Shown: one piece after another, positions 51,693 to 59,670 of the stretch
How positions within the stretch are numbered: the stretch's first letter is position 1
How the letters are laid out: the number at the start of each line of letters is the position of its first letter
Assembly: GCA_017445015.1 (NCBI GenBank)
Contig: JAFSVL010000023.1
Span: 1 to 60,500 of the forward strand
Origin: Bacteroidales bacterium
GTDB taxonomy: Bacteria; Bacteroidota; Bacteroidia; Bacteroidales; UBA932
Direction of reading: 5' to 3'
DNA: 60,500 nucleotides
Notes under the pieces: model-generated
Seen by the model: only the letters and a program-made list of their open reading frames with translations
What the model was told of the DNA's origin: nothing
Databases searched by the model: none
Position numbers and translations under genes: made by a program

Positions 51693-51764
51693 GGTGGGTT
51701 CGTATAACGGTTAGTACTCGAGATTCTCAATCTCGCAATAGGAGTTCGATTCTCCTACCCACTA
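51693..51764 (+). tRNA. tRNA-Glu (CTC)
   Basis: GGTGGGT pairs with ACCCACT (first pair G-U), with A as discriminator. CGAGA and TCTCG flank the loop TTCTCAA, giving anticodon CTC, which reads GAG. The T-arm is GGAG-TTCGATT-CTCC. No CCA is encoded. Confidence 0.92.
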
Positions 51765-51771
51765 CTCCCTG

Positions 51772-51796
51772 ACACCCGGTTTCTGCCGGGTGTTTT
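51772..51796 (+). terminator. Intrinsic terminator after tRNA-Glu
   Basis: ACACCCGG and CCGGGTGT form an 8-bp stem around TTTCTG, followed by TTT. Confidence 0.75.
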
Positions 51797-51800
51797 CATA

Positions 51801-51878
51801 AGAAGCTGTTTAAATTTTATCAACTTCAATCAAAAATTCCTCATAAATCTTTTCGTTAACAAAATTTAAACAGCTTCT
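51801..51878. repeat. 78-bp palindromic (MITE-like) element at the dgkA 3' end
   Basis: Perfect 18-bp terminal inverted repeats (AGAAGCTGTTTAAATTTT at 51801-51818 and its complement at 51861-51878) flank a 42-bp AT-rich core with no ORF. One arm overlaps the end of dgkA and supplies its last codons and TAA. It could be a miniature transposable element or a bidirectional terminator. No target-site duplication is clear. Confidence 0.8.
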
Positions 51879-52237
51879 AAGCATTTATCAATCAGCGCCA
51901 GCAATTTAGGAAGGAACAGGATGAGGCCGATGGCGGCAGCCGTCAGGGCACAGAGCAGCACGGCGCCTGCGCTGAGGTCCTTGATGTCGCGGATCCGGGC
52001 ATCGCGTGCGGGCTGGACGACATCGCAGAGCCGCTCGATGGCGGTATTGAACGCTTCCGCGGCGAAAACCAACCCTATCGCGAATATGGCGGCCACCCAT
52101 TCCCAGGCCGACAATTTGAAGACGATGCCGGCGGCAATGACCAGCACCGCCGCGAGGAGGTGAATCCTGGCATGCGGCTCCCGGACGACCAGCAGCACAA
52201 TGCCGCGCAAGGCATCTGCGAAGCTCCGCAACCTCAT
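51866..52237 (-). CDS. dgkA: Diacylglycerol / undecaprenol kinase (DgkA family)
   Basis: A 123-residue membrane kinase with three hydrophobic helices and the catalytic signature 'FAAEAFNTAIERLCDVV' with the adjacent 'ARDIKD'-type loop (here RDIKDLSAGAVLL). It phosphorylates diacylglycerol or undecaprenol, recycling lipid carriers. The last residues 'EAV' and the stop come from the palindromic element inserted at its end, so the native C-terminus may have been altered slightly. Its start overlaps the stop of the upstream glycosyltransferase gene by 4 bp. Confidence 0.92.
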   Translation of the reverse strand: MRLRSFADALRGIVLLVVREPHARIHLLAAVLVIAAGIVFKLSAWEWVAAIFAIGLVFAAEAFNTAIERLCDVVQPARDARIRDIKDLSAGAVLLCALTAAAIGLILFLPKLLALIDKCLEAV

Positions 52238-52956
52238 CGACGTGCGCTGAATTTGCGGAAACGGAGACGGATGACGCCCCAGAAGGCCTCGCCGAATATG
52301 CCGCCGGACATCTTAGACGTCCCTTCCTTGCGGTTGACGAAGATGACAGGAACTTCAGCAATGCGGAATCCCAGTTGCGAAGCCGTATATTTCATCTCGA
52401 TCTGGAAGCCGTAGCCTTTCATCTCGACTTTATCCAGATCGATGGTCTCCAGGACCCTGCGGCTGTAGCAAAGGAACCCCGCAGTACTGTCGAAAATGCG
52501 GAATCCCAGCACCTTGCGTACATAGACGGAGGCGAAATAGGAAATGAGGATACGGCCGATGGGCCAGTTGACGACGCTGACCCCGTTGCAGTAGCGCGAG
52601 CCGATGGCCATGTCCGCGCCGCCTTCGGTGCAGGCGGCAAGCAGGCGGGCAAGGTCGGCGGGGGCGTGGGAGAAGTCGGCGTCCATCTCGAAGATATAGT
52701 CGTATCCCTGCTCCAGTCCCCACTTGAATCCGGTGAGATAGGCGGTGCCGAGTCCCAGTTTTCCGCTGCGTTCCAGCAGGTGCAGCCGGCCTTCGTATTC
52801 TCCCTGAAGTGCACCAACCGCCGCTGCCGTACCGTCCGGAGAACCGTCGTCGATAATCAGGATATCGTATCCTTCCGGGAGGGCCAGCACCGCGGGGATG
52901 ATTTTACCGACATTCTCTATCTCATTGTAGGTAGGAATGATAACCAGTTTTTTCAT
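52234..52956 (-). CDS. Polyprenol-phosphate mannosyltransferase-like GT2 enzyme
   Basis: A 240-residue family 2 glycosyltransferase. 'IPTYNEIENVGKIIPAVL', 'ILIIDDGSPDGTAAAV' and the DxD-type 'FEMDADFSHAP' are characteristic of dolichol/polyprenol-phosphate mannose synthases, and 'GYGFQIEMKYTASQLG' is the C-terminal family block. It transfers a hexose from a nucleotide sugar to a lipid phosphate. Coupling to a lipid kinase gene (4-bp overlap) fits a lipid-carrier role. It starts in a 4-bp overlap with the S41 protease stop. Confidence 0.92.
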   Translation of the reverse strand: MKKLVIIPTYNEIENVGKIIPAVLALPEGYDILIIDDGSPDGTAAAVGALQGEYEGRLHLLERSGKLGLGTAYLTGFKWGLEQGYDYIFEMDADFSHAPADLARLLAACTEGGADMAIGSRYCNGVSVVNWPIGRILISYFASVYVRKVLGFRIFDSTAGFLCYSRRVLETIDLDKVEMKGYGFQIEMKYTASQLGFRIAEVPVIFVNRKEGTSKMSGGIFGEAFWGVIRLRFRKFSARR

Positions 52957-55900
52957 TTTGCGGTGGCTTTAAGCATTTCCTCGACGGCGGCAACGAGTTG
53001 CGGGTCTTCGCCGCGCACAAGTGCAGCCGGGTCGTTATGGACCAGCACGTCGGGTTCCAGTTGCAGGTTTTCCAGATAGCGGCCTTCCTTGATGCCCCAG
53101 GACCCGACCTGGGGAATGCCGAAGACGAGCGTGGCATCGATCTGCCGCTCCCACCACACGGCGGTCATGGTCCCGGGTACGGGCGTTCCGATGAGTTTGC
53201 CGATTCCGAGCGTCCGGTAGGCATAGGGGAACCCGCTTGCATCGGAGTAGCAGTCCTCGCACATCAGTACGCAGGAGGGTTTCGTCCACTTGTTGAAAGG
53301 CTCCGTGCTGATATACTGTCCGCGCGGCTGGAACTTCACATAGGCCTTGCCGGAAAGCAGGGTGGCGAGGTCGTCATGCAGCCAGCCTCCGCCGTTGTGC
53401 CGGATATCCACCACGACGGCGTCGCAGGTGCGGTAGCGTCCGAGCAGTTTGGAATACACTTCGCGGAAACTGGCCGAATTCATGCCCTCGACATGCACGT
53501 AGCCGATACGGCCGCCGGAGACCTTCTCCACCAGGGCTTCGCGCGAGCGCACCCATCGTTTGTAGAGCAGTTCCGCCTCGTCCGACGCGCCGCCGGGCGT
53601 CAGGATGACATCGACGGTCTTGCCGCCTTTCTTCACGCGCAGCTGCGTGCGTTTGCCCACCGTCCCGGCGAGCGCTTCATACCAGGAGTCACCCTCTTCG
53701 ACGCTCTTTCCGTTCACGGCAAGGATCAGGTCTCCCGCGCCGATTTCACTGTCTGCGGTGTGCAGGGCTCCTTCGGGCAGTACTTCGGCGATTTTCAGGC
53801 CCTTGCCTTCGTAGCGAAGGTCGAAGAGCACGCCGATGCGGCCGGGCATCCGGCCGGCGAGCAGCGATGAACGGTAGTAGTAGCGTGCACCGGTGTGCGA
53901 GCCGTTGAGTTCGCCCAGCATTTCTGAAAGCAGGTCCTGGAAGTCGAAATTGTTGTCGATGTACGGCAGGAACTGAACGTAATTGTCATGGAAGCCCTTC
54001 CAGTCGATTCCGTGAATCTGAGGGTCGTAAAACTTCTCTTCCACCTGTTTCCAGATGTGCCCGAAGATGTATGCGCGTTCCTCGACCGGGATGATGTCGA
54101 TCTCTGCGCTGAACTTCAGGGGAGTGGTCTTGTTCGAGGCGAGATCCATCTTCGTGATGCCGCGGCCGCTCTGGATAAAGAGCGATTTTCCGTCCTTCGA
54201 CGGGATGAAATTGCCGCTGACGCCTTTCTGTACCACTTTGATGGAGCCTTCCTTGAGGTCGAGGCAGCAGAGGTCGAAGCCCTTTTCCAGCCGGACGGTG
54301 TAGTAAAGTTTTGTGCCCTCATCATTCAGGTAATGGTCTCCCATGCGCCCGGAGTAGCGCGTCAGCCGGACGATGCGGTTATCCCGGCCTTCCAGGTCGA
54401 GTTTCAGTTTTTTCTCCTCTTTCTTTGCCGTCGTGTCCTTCTTTTCCTTTTTCTCCTTTCCGGCGAGCAGTTTGTCTATGGCGGCGTCATCCTTGTCCTT
54501 CAGGAAGTCCGCGTAGGCCTTTGCGTCGAAGAACATCGCATAGATGTCCCGTTCGGCGCCCCAGCTGCCGTGGCTGCGGAACCCCTGCTTGTCGGACTGC
54601 CAGGTCATGGCCTTCCCGCCCAGGGACCAGCGGAACGCCACGTCGTTGTATCCGCTGCGGGTCAGGTTGGTGATTGCGCCGTCCTCGACACTGATGAGCG
54701 CCACGTCCACGTTGTTCCAGCCCCCGTCCGCCATGTAGTCGCAAAGCAGGTAACGGCTGTCCGGACTCCATTCAAAGGAAATGTCGCCGTCCGTATAAGA
54801 ATAATTCACGCCCTTGAGCAGGGATTTTTCCTGTCCGCCCTTCGTCGCCTTGACGACCAGTTCGGTGCGGTCGCGCAGGAAGGCCACCCACTTGCCGTCC
54901 GGCGATACCGAAGGCTGGAAGCAGGTTTCTCCTTCGCGGGTAAAGCGGCTTTCTTCCATCGTGCAGGCGAAGGTGAAGTATTTTTCGGCCTTGTCCGTCA
55001 GGGTGGTTTTCCAGATGCCCCAGCCGCCGTCACGCTCCGCGGCGTAATACAGGGTGCGGCCGTCGTCGGAGAAACTGACGTTGCGCTCCTGCCCGGCCGT
55101 GGCGGTAATGCGTTTGGTGTTCGAGAAATCCACGGCGGTGACAAACACCTCGCCGCGGTCGATAAAAGCAAGTTCCTTCCCATTCGGGGAGAGGGCGATG
55201 CTGCTTGCGCCGACAGAGAGGTTCAGGCGTGTTTTGGCACGGGTCTGCCTGTCCTTGCGGACGCGGATGTCCAGTCTGGCCGGTTCGCCTCCTTCGCGGA
55301 AGGTATAGAGGTCGCCGTTCCAGGAGAAAAGCAGGGTGCCGTCCGAGGCACAGCTCAGGCCCCGGACCGGGTGCAGGGGCAGGGAAGTGAGCTGGACGCT
55401 CTTTTCGGGATTGTCGAGCGAACTCTTCCAGACATTGAGGTTGCCGCCCTGTTCGCAAAGAAAGTAGAAGGAACGTCCGTCGGGCGCGAAGACGGGTTCG
55501 CGGTTTTCGCCCTGGAAAGTGCTGAGCCTGCGGAAACTGCCCTTCGCGGGAATGTATTCCCAGATATCGCGGGTGACCGATGAGGTGTGGTGCTTGCGCA
55601 TTTCGTCCTCATAGCCTTTGTAGTCCTCGTAGAGGATGACCCCGTCCGCATTGGCATCCGCCTTGCACATCGTGACCGCCGTGACGGGCATGGCGCGGCC
55701 TCCCTCAAGAGATACGGACCAGAGTTGGCGGTCTCCCGGATAGCCGCCCCAGGCGGGATCCTCCTGGATGGCGCTGCTGAAGAGTACGCGGCCGTCCCGG
55801 AGCACGGTAAGCGGCGTTTCCGCCCCTGTCCAAGTGGTCAGGCGCCGGGGATTCCCTCCCGTGACGGGCATGGTCCAAAGGTCTTTGCTTCCCTCGCGCC

Positions 55901-56159
55901 AGGAGGCGAAGACGATGCTCTTGCCGTCCGGGGTGAACATCGGCTCTGAGTCGTAAGCCTCATTCGAGGTGAGCTGGAAGGCATCGCCGCCCGTGACCGG
56001 AACGGTGAAAATCTCACCCTGCCAGGAAAAGGCTATGCGGCTGCCGTCCGGCGAAATGCAACTTTTGCGGATCCATCGGGCGCTGTTTTCCTGTGCCGAT
56101 GCGGCGCTTACGCTGAGGATGCCGGCTGCAATGAGGCCGGCGCAAAGAAACTTTTTCAT
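52953..56159 (-). CDS. Tricorn-like S41 family protease with beta-propeller
   Basis: A 1068-residue secreted protease with a signal peptide (MKKFLCAGLIAAGILSVSAASAQ). Two WD40/TolB-like propellers occupy about residues 30-600, with repeated blade motifs such as 'ISPDGSRIAFSW' and 'FTPDGKSIVFAS'. A Lys/Glu-rich linker follows ('KEKKDTTAKKEEKKLKL'). The C-terminal core contains a helical bundle, a PDZ domain ('EIGAGDLILAVNGKSVEEG') and the S41 peptidase ('VVDIRHNGGGWLHDDLATL' and 'CEDCYSDASGFPYAYR' with the catalytic Ser). It probably degrades peptides in the periplasm. It lies 3 bp after a glycosyltransferase gene and overlaps the next. Confidence 0.92.
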   Translation of the reverse strand: MKKFLCAGLIAAGILSVSAASAQENSARWIRKSCISPDGSRIAFSWQGEIFTVPVTGGDAFQLTSNEAYDSEPMFTPDGKSIVFASWREGSKDLWTMPVTGGNPRRLTTWTGAETPLTVLRDGRVLFSSAIQEDPAWGGYPGDRQLWSVSLEGGRAMPVTAVTMCKADANADGVILYEDYKGYEDEMRKHHTSSVTRDIWEYIPAKGSFRRLSTFQGENREPVFAPDGRSFYFLCEQGGNLNVWKSSLDNPEKSVQLTSLPLHPVRGLSCASDGTLLFSWNGDLYTFREGGEPARLDIRVRKDRQTRAKTRLNLSVGASSIALSPNGKELAFIDRGEVFVTAVDFSNTKRITATAGQERNVSFSDDGRTLYYAAERDGGWGIWKTTLTDKAEKYFTFACTMEESRFTREGETCFQPSVSPDGKWVAFLRDRTELVVKATKGGQEKSLLKGVNYSYTDGDISFEWSPDSRYLLCDYMADGGWNNVDVALISVEDGAITNLTRSGYNDVAFRWSLGGKAMTWQSDKQGFRSHGSWGAERDIYAMFFDAKAYADFLKDKDDAAIDKLLAGKEKKEKKDTTAKKEEKKLKLDLEGRDNRIVRLTRYSGRMGDHYLNDEGTKLYYTVRLEKGFDLCCLDLKEGSIKVVQKGVSGNFIPSKDGKSLFIQSGRGITKMDLASNKTTPLKFSAEIDIIPVEERAYIFGHIWKQVEEKFYDPQIHGIDWKGFHDNYVQFLPYIDNNFDFQDLLSEMLGELNGSHTGARYYYRSSLLAGRMPGRIGVLFDLRYEGKGLKIAEVLPEGALHTADSEIGAGDLILAVNGKSVEEGDSWYEALAGTVGKRTQLRVKKGGKTVDVILTPGGASDEAELLYKRWVRSREALVEKVSGGRIGYVHVEGMNSASFREVYSKLLGRYRTCDAVVVDIRHNGGGWLHDDLATLLSGKAYVKFQPRGQYISTEPFNKWTKPSCVLMCEDCYSDASGFPYAYRTLGIGKLIGTPVPGTMTAVWWERQIDATLVFGIPQVGSWGIKEGRYLENLQLEPDVLVHNDPAALVRGEDPQLVAAVEEMLKATAK

Positions 56160-56162
56160 ATC

Positions 56163-57476
56163 CTAATGCTGATTTTCTGCGTTGAAACGGATGCGCGCCG
56201 CAAGTTCCCAACTGCGGATGCGGTCCTTGTAGGTATTGTTCGTATTGACTTTTTCGATATCGAGCGCCGCGTCGGAATTGTCGTCCCAGCGGCGGCAGTT
56301 GTAGAGTACGTCCCAAATGCGTCCGATGCGGTACTCGCGGCTGATGCGCAGGGCCACGGCATAGTCTTCCCCGTACTTGACGACAGGAAAGTTGATGCGG
56401 CGCAGCAGGGGAGTCCAGAACCCGCGCGGGGCACCCAGTCCGTTCACGCGCAGCGCGTTGTTGCGCCCGTTCCCTTCCGTCCATTCCCGATGGTCGATCA
56501 CGCCGGGCGGCAGCTCGTTCAACTGAAAGTCCGTAATACGGTAACTGCCCACGACCATGGCGCAGCGCTCCTGCCGGAAGCAGTCTATGAACTTTTGAAC
56601 GGTGTCCGGACCGGAATAGAGGTCGTCGGAATCGAGTTGCAGCGCGAAACGGCCGCATTGCGGATGGTGGATGGCGGCGTTCCAGTTGCCGCCGATCGCG
56701 TGCCAGGTCTTGTCCTGTTCGATGAGCAGGAAGGCGGGGTTGGTCCTGTAGCGTTCCAGGACCTCCCGCGTACCGTCCGTGGAATTGTCGTCCACGACCA
56801 TGACATTGTAGGGGAAGTCCGTCTTCTGGGAGAGTGCCGATTCCACGGCGTCGGCGATGGTGCGCACGCGGTTTTTGCAGGGGATGACGACCGTGGCCTC
56901 GACGGGAAAATCCTCCTCCCAAAGGGCGGGTTCGGCGAATTTGGGTTCAAGATAGGCGCCGACCGCCTTCAGATGCGCCGTGCAGGCCTGCTCCATCTCC
57001 AACTGTACCGCACGGTTGCGCGGATCGACGTAATCGAAGAGCTTTTCACCGGAGTCGCGCTTGTCCTCTTCCACCTCATAATAGAGGAATTCCGGAATGT
57101 GGATGAAGGCGCCGAGCCGCGAAAGCCGCAGCCGCAGGTCGTACAGACCGGCATAAGCGTAATCGCAATCCATGTCGGCGACCGCCTTTCGCAGCAGTTC
57201 CGTACGATAGAGCTGCAGTCCGCCGTAATCGAAATCGTCCCGGAGCACTCCGCCGCTCTGGCAGTCGATGACCGGTGCCGGCGTTCCTTCGAAAAACCGG
57301 TCGGAATACACCATCGCCGCGCGGGTTTCCTCCGCAATCTGCAGCATGCGCTCCAAGCCCAGGTGGACCCACTTCAGCCCGGCGGGACCGGTATAAATCA
57401 ATGTATAGTCGTCATTGGCATCCTCCGCTATCTTTCTGATGGCTTCCGTAGAGCATCTGGAGGGTATTCTGATCAT
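56163..57476 (-). CDS. Two-part family 2 glycosyltransferase
   Basis: A protein of about 437 residues. The N-terminal half has a GT-A-like remnant ('YTLIYTGPAGLKWVHLGLER', 'MVYSDRFFEG') and the C-terminal half a full GT2 domain: 'ATVVIPCKNRVRTIADAVESAL', 'VMVVDDNSTDGTREVLERY' and the DxD-type 'ALQLDSDDLYSG'. The acceptor is unknown; a surface glycan is likely. I start at ATG 57476 (MIRIPSR). Further upstream in-frame ATGs at 57482 and 57485 lie at or beyond the predicted transcription start. Confidence 0.85.
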   Translation of the reverse strand: MIRIPSRCSTEAIRKIAEDANDDYTLIYTGPAGLKWVHLGLERMLQIAEETRAAMVYSDRFFEGTPAPVIDCQSGGVLRDDFDYGGLQLYRTELLRKAVADMDCDYAYAGLYDLRLRLSRLGAFIHIPEFLYYEVEEDKRDSGEKLFDYVDPRNRAVQLEMEQACTAHLKAVGAYLEPKFAEPALWEEDFPVEATVVIPCKNRVRTIADAVESALSQKTDFPYNVMVVDDNSTDGTREVLERYRTNPAFLLIEQDKTWHAIGGNWNAAIHHPQCGRFALQLDSDDLYSGPDTVQKFIDCFRQERCAMVVGSYRITDFQLNELPPGVIDHREWTEGNGRNNALRVNGLGAPRGFWTPLLRRINFPVVKYGEDYAVALRISREYRIGRIWDVLYNCRRWDDNSDAALDIEKVNTNNTYKDRIRSWELAARIRFNAENQH

Positions 57477-57489
57477 TTTCATCATCCTC

Positions 57490-57497
57490 CAAATATA
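57490..57497 (-). promoter_or_regulatory. -7 promoter element of the GT2 / S41 protease operon
   Basis: TATATTTG on the minus strand, 13 bp before the chosen ATG. It matches TAnnTTTG. The message would carry GT2, S41 protease, the polyprenol-phosphate transferase and dgkA. Confidence 0.6.
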
Positions 57498-57588
57498 CGA
57501 CTTTTTTCTTAATTCTCTTTTACTATCGCCCCTCTTCATTCGAAGGACATAGGTATAAACTAAATCTTGCAAAGATTTTGTCACACAA

Positions 57589-58590
57589 ATGAAAATCGTT
57601 ACCTCTGACTCAATATGATTTGAAGTTATTGACGACGAAAAAGGATTGATCCTTTACAACACTCCGGACGGTCGAAGCAAAGTGGCTTTGATGGCACGTG
57701 ACGGGATGGTCTGGCTGAATTAACAGAGCATTGCTGAACTTTTTGGGACCTCAATCCCGAACATCTCAATCCATATATCTAATATATTCAAAAATAATGA
57801 GTTAGACAAGGATTCAGTTGTTAAGGATTATTTAACAACTGCCGAAGATGGGAAGACATACCATGTTATGTTCTATTCGTTGCCCATGATCCTTGCCATC
57901 GGATACAAGGTTAAAGGAATACGAGGTGTTCAGTTCCGTCGTTGGGCTACGGATCATCTGTCTGAGTACTTGGTGAAGGGTTTTACAATGGATGACGAGC
58001 GTTTGAAGAATCCTGACGGCCGTCCTGATTATTTCGATGAACTCTTACTCCGAATCCGAGACATCCGGGCCTCGGAAAAAAGATTCTACCAAAAGATTCG
58101 TGACCTGTTTGCCCTTAGCAGTGACTACGATAAGACAGACAAAGCAACCCAAATGTTTTTTGCGGAGACGTAGAACAAACTCCTATATGCTGTTACCCAT
58201 AATACAGCCGCAGAGCTTGTATATCATAGAGCGGATTCCCAAAAGCCGAATATGGGTCTAACCACATGGAAGGGCAATACAGTCCGAAAGGGAGATATCA
58301 TTCTGGTTACCATTTTCTTGGAGAACGCTGAACTTCGGGTCAAGGAGCGTAAGGACCTGACGATTGATTACTGGAAACAAAACGTTAATTCACTCTTGAC
58401 TTTCCAGGGGAAAGATATTCTCTCCGGTAAGGGTACGATTTCAAATGATGAGGCGGAAATCAAAGCCAGAGAAGAATACGAAAGCTTTGATGCTCGCAGA
58501 AAACAGTTTGATGCCATCCAAGCGGACCAAGATGACATCATGGAGCTTGAAGAGTGGTCAAAATCAAACAAATTGAAGAATTCCAATTAA
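57589..58590 (+). pseudogene. Virulence RhuM family protein, broken by three stops
   Basis: One frame from ATG 57589 reads as a RhuM-family protein: 'GMVWLN', 'QSIAELFGTSIPNISIHISN', 'VQFRRWATDHLSEYLVKGF', 'MDDERLKNPDGRPDYFDELL' and, further on, 'AAELVYHRADSQKPNMGLTT'. It is interrupted by TGA (57616), TAA (57721) and TAG (58171). The latter two fall where the family has Gln, consistent with C-to-T changes. The region after 'NTVRKGDI' also seems to lack about 25 residues. Such genes sit beside type I restriction loci in Bacteroidota; their function is unclear. Low GC content compared with the rest of the window suggests acquisition. Confidence 0.85.
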
Positions 58591-58774
58591 GATACAAGTC
58601 CTTCTCGCGCAGATATTTTTAGGACGTTGTCTGATTCTCCATTACAAAATGTTCAAAAGTCTAGAAAGAAGAATACCTTCACGCAGTAGTTTTGCTTCTA
58701 CCCCAGGGTGTTCTCGCACAAGACTCAAATCCATAATAAGAGAATGGTAAGATTATCCTGAGGTTCGGTAGAGT

Positions 58775-58799
58775 GGAGCCTCTAAATTGCAGAGGCTCC
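58775..58799. terminator. Hairpin between the RhuM remnant and the recombinase
   Basis: GGAGCCTCT and AGAGGCTCC form a perfect 9-bp stem around AAATTGC. It lies 16 bp beyond the recombinase stop and probably terminates that transcript. The remaining sequence from 58591 to 58774 shows no gene. Confidence 0.55.
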
Positions 58800-58814
58800 G
58801 GATGATGCATCGAA

Positions 58815-59618
58815 TTACCACGTTACAACTTTATCAACGATTGACTGCTGTTCAAGACTACTTTTTCGGAGGTAGATTCTTGTTGTTTCAATGCTTTCGT
58901 GTCCCATCAAGTCAGCGAGCAGAGCAATATCATTGTATTTCTCCAGGAAATTTTTGGCGAAGCGATGACGGAAAGAATGCGGGTAAACAACCTTTAGATT
59001 CATTCCGTACTTTGCTGCGTAGTTCTTGAGTTGCTGTGAAATTCCCCTCGAGGTTATCCTCTCCCCGAAACGATTAAGAAATAGATAGCCGCTAGCCCTT
59101 CCTTGTTCGGAGACCCATTCTTCGGCTTCCAGTCGCAACTTTTTGGGAATAAACAGGCGACGGTATTTTCCGCCCTTGGAGTAGATATCAAAGTAGCCAA
59201 CATGAATGTGCTCTATCTTGATTTGGATAAGTTCACTGACACGTGCGCCAGTTGCGGCCAGAAAGCGGACCACGTAGTACCACTCCTGATTAGGCTCCTT
59301 TCTCAGCTTGTTTTTCAAGAAAACATAGTCTTCATTGCTGATTACATTCTCTAGATAAGACCGTTGCTGCACTTTTACAGATTTCAGCCTTAGACGCGGG
59401 TGTTTTGTGAATTCCAGGTACTTGTTTAGTGCTTGAATACGTAGATTGACCGTTTTTGGTCGGTAGTTCTCCATCAGGTAAGCTTTGTAGTCCAGTAGCT
59501 TCCGCTTGGTAATCTCTTTCTTCCTTGAGAAGAAGTCATTTACGGCATATGTGTATGCCGAGATTGTGTTGTCCGACATGTTTTCCTGTCGGAGAAACAG
59601 TTCAAAGTCATTTGCCAT
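58815..59618 (-). CDS. Tyrosine recombinase (phase-variation integrase type)
   Basis: A 267-residue site-specific recombinase. The N-terminal SAM-like domain starts MANDFELFLRQEN. The catalytic residues are Arg in 'AATGARVSELIQI', Lys in 'YSKGGKYRRLF', His-x-x-Arg in 'YPHSFRHRFAKNF', His in 'DLMGHESIETT' and Tyr in 'TRIYLRKS'. The ATG at 59618 is preferred over a GTG 6 bp upstream. It lies 52 bp from a promoterless type I hsdS fragment on the opposite strand, the arrangement of Bacteroides loci in which the recombinase inverts hsdS segments. Confidence 0.9.
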   Translation of the reverse strand: MANDFELFLRQENMSDNTISAYTYAVNDFFSRKKEITKRKLLDYKAYLMENYRPKTVNLRIQALNKYLEFTKHPRLRLKSVKVQQRSYLENVISNEDYVFLKNKLRKEPNQEWYYVVRFLAATGARVSELIQIKIEHIHVGYFDIYSKGGKYRRLFIPKKLRLEAEEWVSEQGRASGYLFLNRFGERITSRGISQQLKNYAAKYGMNLKVVYPHSFRHRFAKNFLEKYNDIALLADLMGHESIETTRIYLRKSSLEQQSIVDKVVTW

Positions 59619-59670
59619 AAGCACATTGATTAGAGTTAAACTTAAAAGGGTTGTATCTAATAATGTACAG

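Noticed and set aside
57589-58590. Stop-codon reassignment as explanation for the RhuM frame
   Set aside because: All three different stop codons occur, and every other gene in the window uses them normally; decay is simpler.
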